From assembly GCF_013373865.1 (NCBI RefSeq), contig NC_050467.1, positions 34,829,132-34,893,131 of the forward strand: DNA of 64,000 nucleotides, written 5' to 3'. The translations under genes and the position numbers were made by a program. Under the pieces are notes generated by a model that saw only the letters and a list, made by a program, of their open reading frames with translations, was not told the origin of the DNA and ran no database searches. Positions 23,512 through 35,750 of the stretch are shown piece after piece. The stretch is from Monomorium pharaonis (taxonomy: Eukaryota > Arthropoda > Insecta > Hymenoptera > Formicidae). The stretch's first letter is position 1. Each line of letters opens with the position of its first letter.

Positions 23512-25007
23512 ATTAGAAATAGTTAAGAAATAATAAGAAAAAAAGTAAAAAGAATAAAATACAATTATTTACACTTGTAAAAAAGTTATTATTTTGTGCT
23601 ACAAAAAGAATGTTATTGTTAAATGAGAGAGATAAATACACACACATACATGCTCATATGTATATGTATACATACGTACATACATATGTGTATAGACATT
23701 ACTGGTTTCGAATTTTTTGCTTAATATTTAACTCGTGTAACTTAATTGTTAATGTAGCTTTGCTGACGCGCACACAATATTTTACTACAAAGACTTGGCG
23801 CTACTAATATTAAACACACACACACACACACATACACATTCAGATGCACACACAAGAAAAGAAGAAAGAGAACTGGCAAATTATTCGGTTTAGCAGCACC
23901 AAGTTTTTGTAGTAAAATATTTATTTGTAATATTTGTAATCAATCCCAATATCTATCTTCAGTGATCCAGTCTGAAGCGAGCTTAACGAAAAACTATACT
24001 ATAAATGCCAGCCAGAGAATAATAATAATAATAAAGTAGGATGTTCTATTTTGTATAAACATCCATTTTTATTAGACGCATTTTCTTCATATCATTACTT
24101 TTGTAGAAAAAAAAAACTTAATACTCTTATTTTGTATAGTGTCAAATATAATTGTAAATTGTTTTGTACAAGAATGCATGTTTCAGGACGTTTTTTGGGT
24201 TCGTATACTTGGTTTATAAAACAACCAAATTTAGAACCCAATAAAATTTTGCATAAACTATCTTGAGGGTATTGGTACAAAAGAGTTAAGACTTTTATCA
24301 TTGTATTTTTTAAATTTTAATATTATAATATAGCCGGCAACTTATATATGGAGTTTATGGAGAATTCCACACTCGGATTAATCTAAATGTGGAAATTCCA
24401 CACTCGGAATTTAACTAATTTGTTCCAAAATGATTTATGAATTGTGACGAGAGCTACCGTCATGAACTGTAACATTATATGGTCGGGGTAGCCAAAAAAA
24501 CTATAACAAATTTTTATAAAATGGGGCTTTAATTTGTTGAAAAATCGAATTCCTTGATTTATCAAACCAACGAATGACATATAGTATTAATACAAGACAA
24601 GTTCAAATCAAATCTCTTTAGATCAAAATTTCTATTTTATAAAGTTTTAGGAAGATTAAATAAAGCAGGGAAAGACGTAACAAGTAGATAATATAAGCAT
24701 TAAAAATTTAAGTATTTCTAAAAAATACAGCAACAAATAAAATGTATTTATTTTTTAAACAAATAAGATTTGCACATACAAATAGCACATACTCAAATAG
24801 CACATGTATGCAGAATTGAGATATAAGGTGTCTTAAAAATGTCTTCAAAACATTTACTACAACATGTTTTAAAGACTGTTAAACGTTCTGATTTTAAACA
24901 TACATGCTACTTAAACAGTTATTAGTAGTAAGCGTTATTATTATTTTATACTATTATTAATAGTGTTATTTAAATGTATAAACACTATCATTAAATGTTA
25001 TATGATG
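23201..25007. other. AT-rich intergenic DNA with microsatellites
   Basis: Contains (GA)n at 23468-23507 and (CA)n at 23813-23832. GAATTCCACACTCGG is repeated at about 24362 and 24395. Short ORFs at 24051-24301 lie on both strands of the same DNA and have no recognisable product. Confidence 0.5.
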
Positions 25008-25028
25008 CAATAGTGACGGCACGTGGGA

Positions 25029-25235
25029 ATTCTAATCGTGTTTGCTTCGCATGACACGAATTAGAAAAAATACAGCAGCAGTTAATATGCACGCATGTGA
25101 GGTCGGATGGATTACATAATTCGAGTCTTTAATCGCTTCTAAAATACAACATTAATTCGTGATTTAATCTCGGCAAGTGAGATTACATATCATCGTTGAA
25201 CTTCGAATTAGAACATTGTAACACATTTGCCGAGA
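25029..25235. other. two adjacent stem-loops
   Basis: TTCTAATCGTGT (25039) pairs with ACACGAATTAGAA (to about 25066) across a ~12-nt loop, and TCTCGGCAAGTG (about 25168) pairs with CACATTTGCCGAGA (to about 25236). The two hairpins also share GAATTAGAA. They could be a decayed MITE or a structured RNA; nothing decides. Confidence 0.35.
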
Positions 25236-25457
25236 TAAGTTGTATTTATCAGAAGGTTATCCCGGAAAGACTAAAAAATTCCAATTTTTATATGCATTTA
25301 TACACAATATTATCGTAAACGGTCGTTTCTCCTCGTGATTTCAAATTTCTCATCTAAAAGTTATTTATAACTGAATTGCATGCAAAATATATCAATCAAT
25401 TTTAAATTAATGCAATATTATTTTGCCACTTTTGCACAATAAACTAATATACATAAC

Positions 25458-25850
25458 ATCTTAGTAAATAAAGCATATTTAATTATTATTTTTTAAAATA
25501 TTAATTTTATGTAAATTTTCTAAATATTATGATTTAATGTTTTATACAAATTTTTAAATATTAGTGAATAACGTCACTTTACAGGTATTTTTAAAAATAT
25601 TCTAAAAATATTTGTTAAAAATGTCTTTTTTAAATGTTATTAAACGTTATGACATTACGTTTGATAAACATTTTTAATAAATTACTATAGTATTAAAATA
25701 TTTTAAAGTATTTTAAAAATACAAGTTAAAATGTTTTTAAAATTTTATTAAACGTTATAACGTAATGTTTTATAAATATTCTTAAATTATTATTTAACAA
25801 TGTTATACAATTATTTTTAAAAGATTTTACATATGAGTCAAAATTTGTTA
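25458..25850. mobile_element. CCCAG-type element with AACGTTAT core, degenerate copy 2
   Basis: The start CTTAGTAAATAAAGCATATT followed by TTAATTTTATGTAAATTTTC lines up with the reverse complement of 13608-13901 (CCCAGTAAGCAAGAAACATT ... TTAATTTTATATAAATTTTC). It shares TTAGTGAATAACGT and TGTTATTAAACGTTATGA. The outer end is degraded. Confidence 0.55.
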
Positions 25851-27227
25851 TTGACACATTTGTTAAAAATAAAAACAATATTAATTTAAAATTTCAAAAG
25901 TTTGAATACACTTGCAATTTTCTTGCATCTTACGAAAAAATTGAATATCTCGGTAAAAAAATCGTAAAAAGTTTTCAAACACGCATTATAAAGAACATAG
26001 AACAAAAATTTTAATCAGTACTTTCATTTTTTCTCTATGATATTTTTTCCTAAATTACATAAAATTGAAAATGTGTATTTCTTTTAATATACTTGTTTTA
26101 CTTTAACGCACTGTAGTCGAAAAAAACATTATCGGACAAAATTCGATAAAAAAATAACAATTTTTAAGTAAGCTTTTATGACTGATAATTGGAAATATTT
26201 TTATTAATTGATGTTATCGATCAATATGTTACTAAGTGACCGAAAAGTGAGTCGGATCACACCTGTCGAAGATTCTCTTTTCGGAATACGCAATGAAGAT
26301 TGTCTAATTACAGTAACTGAATAATAATGTTCGTATAGAGGCAATTGAATAATCGATTCGGGAAATGCATCGAATAGTCACGAACTTTTACATGTGTGCT
26401 CTTTCGCACATATGAGTAATATTCGCGCATGTAGCGCGTTTCATGCACGACTTCGATTACGCACAATACTGCTAAGATTTTTTGACGGTTTTCCCTTAAT
26501 CTTGTGACAAATGTCGGTATTCTGTATGAGTTCCGCCAAATAAAATATTTTATTTCAATTTAAACATGTGTTTTATTCCATAAATTTCTTTTTTGTTTTT
26601 GAGTTGATTTTTATTAAATGCAAATTATTTTTAATTCTGTTATGTTTTTCAACGGAAAGGAAAAACTATTCTTTTCAATTAAACGTGAAAATGATAAATC
26701 TTCAAATATTAATTAAAGAAAGAAATAAATCTTTGATGTGAGAAAATGAAAGCGAATTGAATGGATGAATTTTCAAAAGTGAGAGTGTGTTGTTCAATTC
26801 AATAGTTCGTTGCTAAGCCACAGTTCATGACTTCGTTCAAGTCACAGACGGCTGCAACAAATTTCTTAATTTATGATGAATATATATACACAAATATACA
26901 TGCAAACGATATGCAAATATATGCGTGCGTATTAAATATATAAAATGTGTTATCGTTTTTATAAATTTGCAAAAAAGTTGTATGGGGACCAAAGATCTCC
27001 TTCCTATACTAGTGGATATTTTATTGAACTGTTACTGATGCGCCTGTGCGAGAACAACCGGCCCGTCTATCAACACTGATATTAAATCCGTGTCGTGTAC
27101 AAAATGTATGTATACATCCGTATAAATGTATTTTCAAACTCATTAAATTAAATTATATAATTATATTGTGTTTATTATCAGAGCGTGCTCTGTGCATATA
27201 GTATAAAATTTACATATATTTATTCAT
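25851..27227. other. intergenic, nothing recognised
   Basis: 26220-26470 is compositionally more complex than its flanks, but no frame or motif stands out. Confidence 0.5.
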
Positions 27228-27418
27228 AATATATAATATCAAGAGAAAAGTATAAAATATAAACTGCAAGAACTATTTGCATAATTATATTATTTACACT
27301 ATAAATAATATATACATATAAATAATACATATAAATAATTTACAGTGTAAATAATATAATTATGCAAATAGTTCTTGCAGTTTATATTTTATACTTTTAT
27401 CTTGATATTATATATTTT
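27228..27418. repeat. ~190-bp near-perfect palindrome
   Basis: Arms of about 80 bp, for example AAACTGCAAGAACTATTTGC mirrored by GCAAATAGTTCTTGCAGTTT, joined by a short TATATACATATAAATAATA loop. A transcript from either strand would fold into a long hairpin. It may be a MITE, or an endo-siRNA or miRNA-like precursor; only RNA data could tell. Confidence 0.7.
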
Positions 27419-27579
27419 GTTATATTGTATTTGCAGTTTTAAATATTAAAAAAATATTTTGCTTTATATTAATCTATATTCGCATTTGTAACAATAAAAA
27501 TGTACGTACACACATACGTATATATATACAAGAATATGTCATGAAAAGTAGAGGATTTTATTTTAAAAAATTAAGTTGA

Positions 27580-27903
<324 letters not shown>

Positions 27904-28264
27904 CATATATATATATATAATATATATTATATGTATATTATAATAAATAAAATATACACAAAATAATAAATTTTATATAAATATTTTAAAAATATATTTT
28001 TATATATAAATAAAAGAAATCGGAAATATACTTATGTACAGGGTTGGAAAGTTACTTTTTAAAAGTAGCTCGTTACCGTTATCGTTCTTTTTTCTAAAAA
28101 ATAACACGTTACCGTTACTCGTTACTAATTTGCAAAAGTAACTCGTTACCGTTACTGAAGAGTAACGCGCGTCGTTACAATTTCCGTTACTTTTTTATTT
28201 TTAATATAAGTTTATTAAATATTACAGGTTTTATATTTTATGACAAATAAAAATTTTGCTAAAT

Positions 28265-28647
28265 TTATCGAAATTCTTTATTAACGTTCAAAAGAACTTG
28301 TTCAATTGTATTATTGTGTAAATGTTCTCTTTGTGATGTCAATGCTAATCCACCGATACTGAACATTCGTTCAACAAATGCACTGCTTAAAAGAACTGTA
28401 TTATATTTTATGAAAAGTTTTTTAATGTTTGGATAATCGTTTAACATTTTGACATTAGTATTTTTTTATTTAAAAAATTCTTGCAACTCTTCAGAATTAT
28501 TATGCCCTGTTTCTTTTGTTTCTCAAAAAGAAAAAAGTCATCACGATTATCAGCTTTGTCAATTTCTAAAGAATTTTTATTTGATTGAATTCCTAATAAA
28601 CCCTCCAAGTAACTTTCAGCAAATTTCCTTTTTTTCCAGCTAATCAA
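28265..28647 (-). pseudogene. hAT transposase C-terminal dimerisation domain fragment
   Basis: The minus-strand reading ends in SSAFVERMFSIGGLALTSQR, followed by EHLHNNTIEQVLLNVNKEF. This is the signature SxxxERxFSxxG...R..L.....E.L...N region of the hAT dimerisation domain at the very C-terminus of these transposases. Upstream, two frames (28441-28647) supply about 65 further residues, joined by a frameshift near 28445. The BED finger and the catalytic DDE parts are absent, so the element is non-autonomous. The family's role is dimerising the transposase on its terminal repeats. Confidence in the family is high from the ERMFSIGG block. Confidence 0.85.
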
Positions 28648-29487
28648 TTTAATTTAAATTTGGGGTGCAAACAACTTGCAATAATCAATTCTTTTTTTTC
28701 AAACGTTGTAAGGAATCCACCAGTATTGATGAATTTCGGAACGCAGCTTTTATTCACTTCTTTTACATGTGTTCAATGGCGCGTTTACATATGTGACGCT
28801 GCATTTCAATGCGAATTCACAAAAAGTAACGATAAAAATGACTGTTAAATTCGTTACTCGTTATCGAAAAATGTAACGAAGTTACTTTTTTCGTTACAAA
28901 TACAATTTATAACGCCGTTACCGTTACATTTACTAAAAAAAGTAACTGTAACGGTAACGACGTTACAACCCAGGTAGCAAGCCCACGTCATTTTGACGTC
29001 CCAAAATGGTCATATCTGGTCATATGTCGTCAAAATGACCATTTTTTTACATGACCTAAAATTGACGTCATGATGTGACGTCATTTCGAAGTCATATTTC
29101 AGTCATGATCTGACGATTATTTTCCCAGACAGCACGCATCCAAAATCGGGACATAAAGACGTCATTAAGACGTATTTTAGACACGGTCTAAAGCGGTGTC
29201 TACAATGAGATTTAAGGCGTAAGGCATAAGCATATTATATTCAACTTTAAGAGAACTTTTTTAAGAAAACATTTAGATATCTTGGAAATGATGTCAAAAT
29301 GGTAACATTTATCGGGACGATCTACTAAGAGTGGTCTTTGAGATATCTCATTGAAGAGTTTCATTTAAGTTTCTTGAAAATGTTATCCTTATATGATATC
29401 AGCTTATTGTCTCATAAAAGATATCACAATGCTGTTCGATTTTTGAGCCATGCACGTCGTAGTTGACTCAGAAATCAGACAACACTA

Positions 29488-29589
29488 TGGCTGCGTTCCG
29501 ATATTCACTGCCAGTACTGAAAATCTATAGTTTACGTCACATATACTGTAGATTTTCAGTACTGATCAGTAAATATCGAAACGCAGCCT
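29488..29589. mobile_element. ~100-bp hairpin MITE
   Basis: GGCTGCGTTCCGATATTCAC at the left mirrors TATCGAAACGCAGCC at the right, and CAGTACTGAAAATCTA mirrors TAGATTTTCAGTACTG. Flanked by TA on both sides (CTAT...TATA), compatible with a TA target. Confidence 0.8.
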
Positions 29590-29755
29590 ATAACATCCTG
29601 AATGAGATCCATTTGATATTAAAAAAAATTATTATAAAGATAATGTTTTCAAAAATAACGGTTTGTCTACAATTACTGCGCACAAAAAATGCACAAAATC
29701 TAAATTCATCATGTACTGTACAAAAACAGGATAATAAATGTACTATAATTTTTCT

Positions 29756-29865
29756 CCCAGCGAGAAACGATAATGAATTCGACACCAATTCGACGTCGAA
29801 TCAACATCGAAATGATGATTTCGACGTCAAATCGATGTCGATTCGATGTACTATTTCTCGCTGGG
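29756..29865. mobile_element. CCCAG-ended MITE with CGATGTCGA core, copy 2
   Basis: Complete copy with both ends intact: CCCAGCGAGAAACGATAATG and ATGTACTATTTCTCGCTGGG. The 110-bp body is ATTCGACGTCGAAT-type iterations. Opposite in orientation to 8546-8653. Confidence 0.85.
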
Positions 29866-30130
29866 CTTAGAATGTATGATCTATATAGTTAACCATCTAA
29901 TTAACCATTTGAACGCTTCGAAGTATTAATGCTAAATAGATCGCAATTAATTTCCATCAAATTATTAAGGTTATAGAAAAAGATAAATTTAACAATGAAA
30001 TTAATAAGTAAATAAATTAATGCTATTTATTTTTAATATGTTTTGCAAAATTTAATTGCTTTTATAAAAAATAATATAATTGCGTCAGTTTATAACATAT
30101 AGGTATATGTAGACAAGTACCCATACCAAT

Positions 30131-30200
30131 GAGTCAAATTGGCATAGCAGATAGAGTACAAGGTTTGTAATCCTAAGGTCCCGGGTTCAAACTTACCAGC
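30131..30200 (+). repeat. tRNA-derived (SINE-like) sequence
   Basis: TGGCATAGCAGATAGAG fits the tRNA A box, and CCCGGGTTCAAAC fits the B box, 40 nt downstream. The anticodon loop TTTGTAA suggests descent from tRNA-Thr(TGT), but the anticodon stem is unbalanced and the acceptor stem does not close, so this is not a working tRNA gene. It may be a SINE head or tRNA pseudogene carried inside the nested elements. Confidence 0.6.
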
Positions 30201-30716
30201 GGCAAGTGAGAATAAAATAAAATAATATAATTTAAATTTAATTAATTAATAAAAATTTGTCCTAAATTTAGTATGTGCTGTTGATAAAAATAATTTTAAA
30301 AAAATGAAATTTTTATTTTATTTTATTTTTCTTTAGTTGCAGTTTAAAGATATCCAATTTAAAAAATCTTTTAGATATCAGTTTCATGATATCTTTCTGT
30401 TCTCAAAAAACGACGCATTGGTTAACATTTTGACATTATGTTATCTTTCAGAAGTCTCTTTATGTTATCATTTTCAGAAGCAGGATATCTTTTAGAGATC
30501 TTTTTGACAACATATTGCTCACGTCATTCCAGGACGTCAAAATACGGTACATTTCATGACGTCAGGAATTTGTGACATTCGACCGTCATTTTAACGTCAT
30601 AAGGGCGTCATTTCGTGACGTCAAGAATAGTCAGTAAATGACTATTTTGGGACGTCAAAATGATGTGAGCTTGCTACCTGGGAAGTAACGCGTTACTTTC
30701 CAACTCTGCTTATGTA

Positions 30717-32321
30717 TACAATATACATATATACATATATACATATATATGTATATAGAAGTTGAAAAATTGTATAATTATATTATTTCTTTTAAATATT
30801 TTGTGGTATAAACTTAATATTAAAAGAATTGTTTTTAAAATTAAAAAATTTTTAAAACAAATTTTTGTAATGATTTTAGTAATGATTCAATATTACTCTC
30901 TGTGTAAGTGAAAATTAACAATAGACATATTGATATCTAATAGATAATATGCACAAAATTTCGATTTGTATATTTTTTTAACAATAAGTGGAAACGTTGA
31001 TATTATGTGACATTGTCTTTTATAAATTAGCCCCAAAAATAGCAAAAGATTGGAAATAATTTCTTGTATTTTACAAGAGACAAAAGTACTATGTAATTTA
31101 CAGAAGGAAACAGAATAATACTTGCACTAAAGCTGAATCCACGTTTCTTGGAGAACAATATAGCAGGGTGAACCTCACTAACAAACTATTGTCCGATAAT
31201 CGTTCGACTCTGCCTCCATCTAGTTCACTCTATCAGTTCATTTCCTAAACTGTATATTGTAATTCTCACTTTAGAAATGTATTTTGAAAGTATTCTTTGA
31301 GATAACACAAATTTATTCTATGAATATTTGATAAACATTTATTAAGAATATTAAAATATTCTAATAACAAAATATATTTTATGAATATATATGTAATAGA
31401 ATAAAAAAATAATAAATGTCAAAAACAATAAAAAATACTCTCTATTATATTTCAAGAAAATTCAGAGAAGATAATTAGTACAAAGTAAAAAATATTTATT
31501 TATAGAAATGTTCTTAAATTATTCTTAATACGCTAAATATTTATATAGATACATATATTGGAAAAATAAATGAAAGTATCAAAGTATATCTTATCATACA
31601 TAATGTATATATAATAAAAATTTAATTGTGTCACGGAGATCTAATCATGAAGTTATAGTTCATACATATTTATGTGTAAATATTTAATAGAGGAAAGCGG
31701 CTAATATTACTTTGCACTTTTGATTTTATGTTTAAAATCGTATAATAAGAAAAATATAAAAAACAGAAAAATATAAATAAAACAATGTTAGAACGCTAAA
31801 ATGTAAAATAAAATCTAATATCATTCATTATTTAAATTAGACAATTTGTAAAAGATTTTATATACTTTATTTTTGCTTTTGAAGAATTTGTACCGAAAAA
31901 ATCATAAATGATTATGAACTATAAGGTTTTGACTTTTATCTTAATTATCTAACCATATTGTAATTTTATCAGTATTAATAAAATGCAATGTTTATTTTTA
32001 AAAAAATAAACAGGTGTCGCTTTAGAAAACCTATATCTGTCTTCATGACTTTTTTCTACAGTTGATGAAATGCATAGATATATAAATTATCGTCTTATAT
32101 GACAATTATATTTTTGTTATACAAAAAAATTTAGGATAATCACTTGTCCTTCAATAGACATATATTCGTGATCAAATTTAAAAATGACTTTTTCTTTAGC
32201 AAAAATTTGTTCTAATCTAATCATGAAGTTATAAAAAAAATAATTAACATATTGGACCGGATACAGGAAGTATAGATGGCGGCGCAACTCACGTCGGTGC
32301 TGTTCAAGGTGTAGCTAATGC

Positions 32322-32323
<2 letters not shown>
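30717..32323. other. AT-rich intergenic DNA
   Basis: No gene or element recognised; TATA/CATATG runs at 30717-30760. Confidence 0.5.

Positions 32324-32376
<53 letters not shown>
32324..32376. repeat. (AT)n microsatellite
   Basis: About 52 bases of pure AT dinucleotide. Confidence 0.95.
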
Positions 32377-32378
<2 letters not shown>

Positions 32379-32946
32379 GCACACATACACATCGTGCAAT
32401 GGAAAAGAATCCATTATTGTTTTTACAATTTTGTATCAATAAATTACGTTATAGTTAATTTTAAAGCTTTCGCGGCTATTGATATTATTAATAAGAAAGG
32501 CTTGCAAATAGGATATTACATACTGAAACAGCATTGTGATGATGTTTCACAAATATTAAAGTGAAATAAAATAATAATTTTTTTTAATATACAAAATGCC
32601 TCTGAGAATGTGACAATTATTTTATATGTTCTTTGAATATATTTAAAAGATAAAAAAAAGTGTTTATTATTACTTTAAATATTAATTTTATATTCTGCAA
32701 ATATTTTAAGAATATTAAATCCATGAATTAATTTTTGAACGAAATTGTAATTTCCCTACTATTAAAAAATCTGATAAAATTGGATTTAAAAAATATAAAT
32801 ATAAATCTAAATCTTATCAGATTTTTGATTCATATTTTTGATTCAGATTTGTTATCTATTTATATGTTACTTAGCATGTTATTTAATAACAGTCTTTATT
32901 ATAATAAATGTCTATTTAATAGTGTTGGAATGATATGTATCATATT
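32377..32946. other. AT-rich intergenic DNA
   Basis: Nothing recognised. Confidence 0.5.
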
Positions 32947-33115
32947 ACACACGCACACGCACACGCACACACACACGCACGCACACACGCACGCACACAC
33001 GCACGCACACACGCACGCACGCACGCGCACACATACACGCACACGCCACACACCGCACACGCACACACACTCGCACGCGCTCATGCGCGCGCTCATGCAC
33101 ACGCACACGCACACA
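32947..33115. repeat. (CA)n / (CACACG)n microsatellite
   Basis: CA dinucleotides interspersed with CG to give ACGCAC-type units; the long HT- and CV-rich ORFs on both strands are artefacts. Confidence 0.95.
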
Positions 33116-34001
33116 AATTAATCTTTGCTTCATGCTTTTTTCAGCAAACGTCGTGCACACAATGCGTACGTATGCGCTATGACACTTGCAGTGTCAAGTA
33201 TTTAACCGTATGGATGTATGGACTGTCTTGTTCAGCTAGACGGAAAGCGTTTAGAAGTACTTATCTGAGCGGGGTACTTCGCACCATACTAAATACTTGA
33301 AAGAATGGTCACGTTAAATCAAGTAGCGCGTATCGATCGCACAATCGGAAAACAATGGGATTTATTTGCCAATTAGACAATTAGGTCGGTTAGGAGGGCG
33401 ACTCCTTGACTACGATCCGACTGAAAACTCAGCGCCAGTCGGGCGAGCGTTCGGCAGGGGTTGTAGAGAGAGGAGCGCAGACTATTTACCGTGCATACAC
33501 GTAGCCGCGGTAATGTTGACCTTTTGGCCTTTAGCCGGGATCGGAGCGGCTTTCCATGTGCAAATTAACAATGTTTACTCGTTTAACCCTTTTGCTTTTA
33601 TCTCGGACTTGTGGTTGCTATTCGTTGTCTTGTTCTCACTTTATACACGCAACTGAAGTTTTGCTTTGATTTTTTTCGCAATTGTTTTTAAAAGCTTTTA
33701 TTGTATTGTGCTGTAAAAAGTATAATAAATGTAAAATTATATAAATGATAAAAGTTACACAATTTATAGCAAAAATATAAAAAAATTGTGTGTTTTTACT
33801 AAAAAATTAGTATCTTCACTTGTAATTGTATAAATATAATTGTATAAATTGTATAAATTTATTTTATAAGATGGAAATAATAGTAATAATATATAATAGA
33901 AAAAGATTGCCAATACTAGAATAAGTTTTCTAAAGACATACTCTTTTATATTTTTCGGAAACTAAGCATTGTATTTTATGAATACCAATAAAAATATAAT
34001 C

Positions 34002-34004
<3 letters not shown>
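33116..34004. other. moderate-GC block, no assigned gene
   Basis: 33116-33660 is GC-richer than its flanks. TCAAGTATTTA (33195) and TAAATACTTGA (33290) make a ~105-bp inverted repeat. An open frame at 33366-33656 begins on TTG and its first ATG is at 33511, so I do not call it a gene. The remainder is AT-rich. Confidence 0.4.

Positions 34005-34047
<43 letters not shown>
34005..34047. repeat. (GA)n microsatellite
   Basis: About 42 bases of GA dinucleotide. Confidence 0.95.
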
Positions 34048-34053
<6 letters not shown>

Positions 34054-35159
34054 TTTCTGGTGAGTCTAAAAGGCTGCAGAATCTCATAAGGAGATACCGC
34101 CTATGTTAACTTAATTCTTGAATGAGCCCTAGTGTATTCGAAAAAGGAAGTTGAGGGACATAAACTGTATTAAAAATTTTGAGTATATAAACTTTACTTT
34201 GTGAATTAATTGTATCTAAATGTGTGCATTTTCCAGCTAGTAAGATAAGTATAATGGATAAACAGTATTTTCCACTCAGAATGTAATATTCCTAAAACAT
34301 TGCAATGCTCAGAAATGATATAAAAATATGTTATTAACTAACTAAAAATTGATACTTTCATTTGCCAGTAATAAACAGTAACAGAATGCTTATCGTTGAC
34401 AACAATTGACCAAGGTAAACCTTTACAAAAGGGGACCTAGCTCCGATGACCTTGACCTTGACAAATGTTATCAAGGTCATCCTCCTGAGTAATATTCAAG
34501 AGATTTTAGCCGCCGCTCGTGATTCGTTGAAAAGTTATTAACAAAAAAAGTTTCATAAACATGATACATGATATCGCTGTTATATTTAAAGTTGCAAACC
34601 TATGTGGTGCAGAGAACGCGTGGGCGGGGTACAAGGAGAGAATTTTGCCCTCCCCCTACATCCCCGGATTAATTTTAATAAAACACACATTTTTGCCTGC
34701 TTTGAAATAAGAAAATCTGTTAATTTATTATGCTAATTTAAACCTAATTATTATTATCCTAATCTAAATCCTATAAAAAATTATAAGTAAATCTTAATAA
34801 AAGGGGACCCAGTCCCGATAAATCATTAAGTCTAAAATATTCGAGAAATTTTGACAATGAAAACTGATCCATAAGTTTATGCCTACGAAAGACAAATTCA
34901 AATGTGTTTCAGTTGTCTAAAATTCGACAATTTTAAATCGATAAAAAATTTGACAAATTTTAGAAACATCCTCGTAATATATACGTACTCTTTTAATTTC
35001 TTGGAGCAAAACGTCACTCCAAAAGAATAGAATTTCACTTTAAACGATAATGAAAATACAGCCACTTATTATAAGAATGAATTTTTCGCTCGATAAATAA
35101 TTTTTTCATTCGACTGGAGTGAAGGTTACACTTTTCTTGTAGCAAATTGTTCACTTAAT
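34048..35159. other. intergenic with a nuclear-receptor half-site cluster
   Basis: GATGACCTTGACCTTGACAA and TCAAGGTCATCC at 34445-34481 give three YCAAGGYCR sites. AAAAGGGGACCTAGCTCCGA (34426) and AAAAGGGGACCCAGTCCCGA (34799) are a direct repeat pair about 373 bp apart. No gene seen. Confidence 0.4.
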
Positions 35160-35450
35160 TAAAATGAGTAAATTATGAAAGTATTATGTGGCGGTCCTCT
35201 TCTACATCTAGCAGGAAGCAAATTATTGTTTGTCTTAATCGTGCTGTGAGTGGTCTTTATGTAGCGCGTCGGCTGCACCTTACTCCCGAGAGAGTTACGC
35301 CGCCTGTCGATGGCGCCGTGCACTAACTGGCGGACAAGCGCGCGACGTTCTTCGAAATATCCATGTAAATTCACTGTAAATATTTCTTAACAGATATATC
35401 CACAGAAAATCTAATAAATATTTCAAAGATAAAAGAATTCGATGCAATCA
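35160..35450 (-). mobile_element. LINE-like 5' fragment sharing a conserved peptide with 53.4 kb
   Basis: Reverse complement of this block matches 53300-53505 over about 215 bp, from GCATCGAA through TCTGTTAAGAAATATTTA to GCTACATAAAG. Both copies keep the same reading frame: NLHGYF..RRALVRQLVHGA, then DR.RNSLGSKV.PTRYIK. Third-position-like differences with a preserved peptide suggest the segment was coding when copied. After the shared part this copy runs into a different tail (STIKTNNNLLPARCRRGPP). I do not recognise the peptide; the LINE assignment comes from the 53-kb copy, where it is fused to an RNase H region. Confidence 0.5.
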
Positions 35451-35600
35451 TGAAAAAAGAACTGCATCGTGGATAACTTGTGGAAAAACCTGCATCCACG
35501 TAATCCATATAATTTACATAGATTCTACGCGGATGCCATGTAACTGTTTCATTGGGAAATGTAATAAATATAATATTTCAAAACTATTTCTGAGGTATTA

Positions 35601-35738
35601 TGGGCCGATTGTTCCAATTTTTTGATACACTTGCCTATCACGTAAACATATGTCTATCTGCATTTTTTCCTTAAATAAATAAAGACAGACACATATTTAT
35701 CTGGGTAAGTTTATCAAGAAATTAGAAAAATTGGCCCT
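35601..35738. mobile_element. ~140-bp MITE, likely TA target
   Basis: TGGGCCGATTGTTCCAATTT at the left mirrors AAATTAGAAAAATTGGCCC at the right. TA flanks both ends. The middle contains ACATATGTCTATCTG mirrored by CAGACACATATTTAT. Confidence 0.75.
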
Positions 35739-35750
35739 ATAAAAGTAATA

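Larger units (their letters stand above)
29124..30525. mobile_element. inner CCCAG-ended element with AAAGATATC core
   Basis: Starts CCCAGACAGCACGCATCCAA. AGATATC/GATATCT words are frequent at 29270-29440 and again, inverted, at 30345-30500, and the far end reads TTTTTGACAACATATTGCTC, an imperfect mate. The boundaries are approximate. It holds a hairpin MITE, a second CGATGTCGA MITE and a tRNA-like sequence. Confidence 0.45.
28969..30682. mobile_element. CCCAG-ended element with TGACGTCATTTTGACG core, nested in hAT
   Basis: Left end CCCAGGTAGCAAGCCCACGT; right end GAGCTTGCTACCTGGG. Both flanks are arrays of TGACGTC/AAAATGACGTC words for about 150 bp. It interrupts the hAT subterminal GTTAC array. 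A target duplication longer than AA is not evident. Another CCCAG end (CCCAGACAGCACGC at 29124) and an AGATATC-rich body lie inside. Confidence 0.75.
28039..30708 (-). mobile_element. hAT DNA transposon, deleted and filled by nested insertions
   Basis: Perfect 8-bp target duplication CTTATGTA at 28031-28038 and 30709-30716. The termini are inverted repeats: CAGGGTTGGAAAGTTAC at the left and GTTACTTTCCAACTCTG at the right. Subterminal DNA is packed with GTTACCGTTAC words on both sides. Coding survives only as the transposase C-terminus on the minus strand. Sequence 28969-30682 is a later insertion (CCAGGTAGCAAGC inverted ends), which holds more elements. By family knowledge, hAT elements move by cut-and-paste and make 8-bp duplications. 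Confidence 0.9.

Noticed and set aside
29463..29870. 135-codon plus ORF
   Set aside because: It crosses two MITEs (29488-29589 and 29756-29865) inside nested transposons; not a gene.
30131..30200. Functional tRNA-Thr gene
   Set aside because: A and B boxes are good, but the anticodon stem is unbalanced and the acceptor stem does not pair, so I call it tRNA-derived only.
32735..33300. ORFs of 70-128 codons rich in HT, AR or CV
   Set aside because: They run through the CA/CACACG microsatellite and have no start or domain outside it.
33366..33656. 96-codon ORF with hydrophobic end
   Set aside because: Opens on TTG; the first ATG leaves under 50 codons, no splice sites support it and no similarity is recognised.
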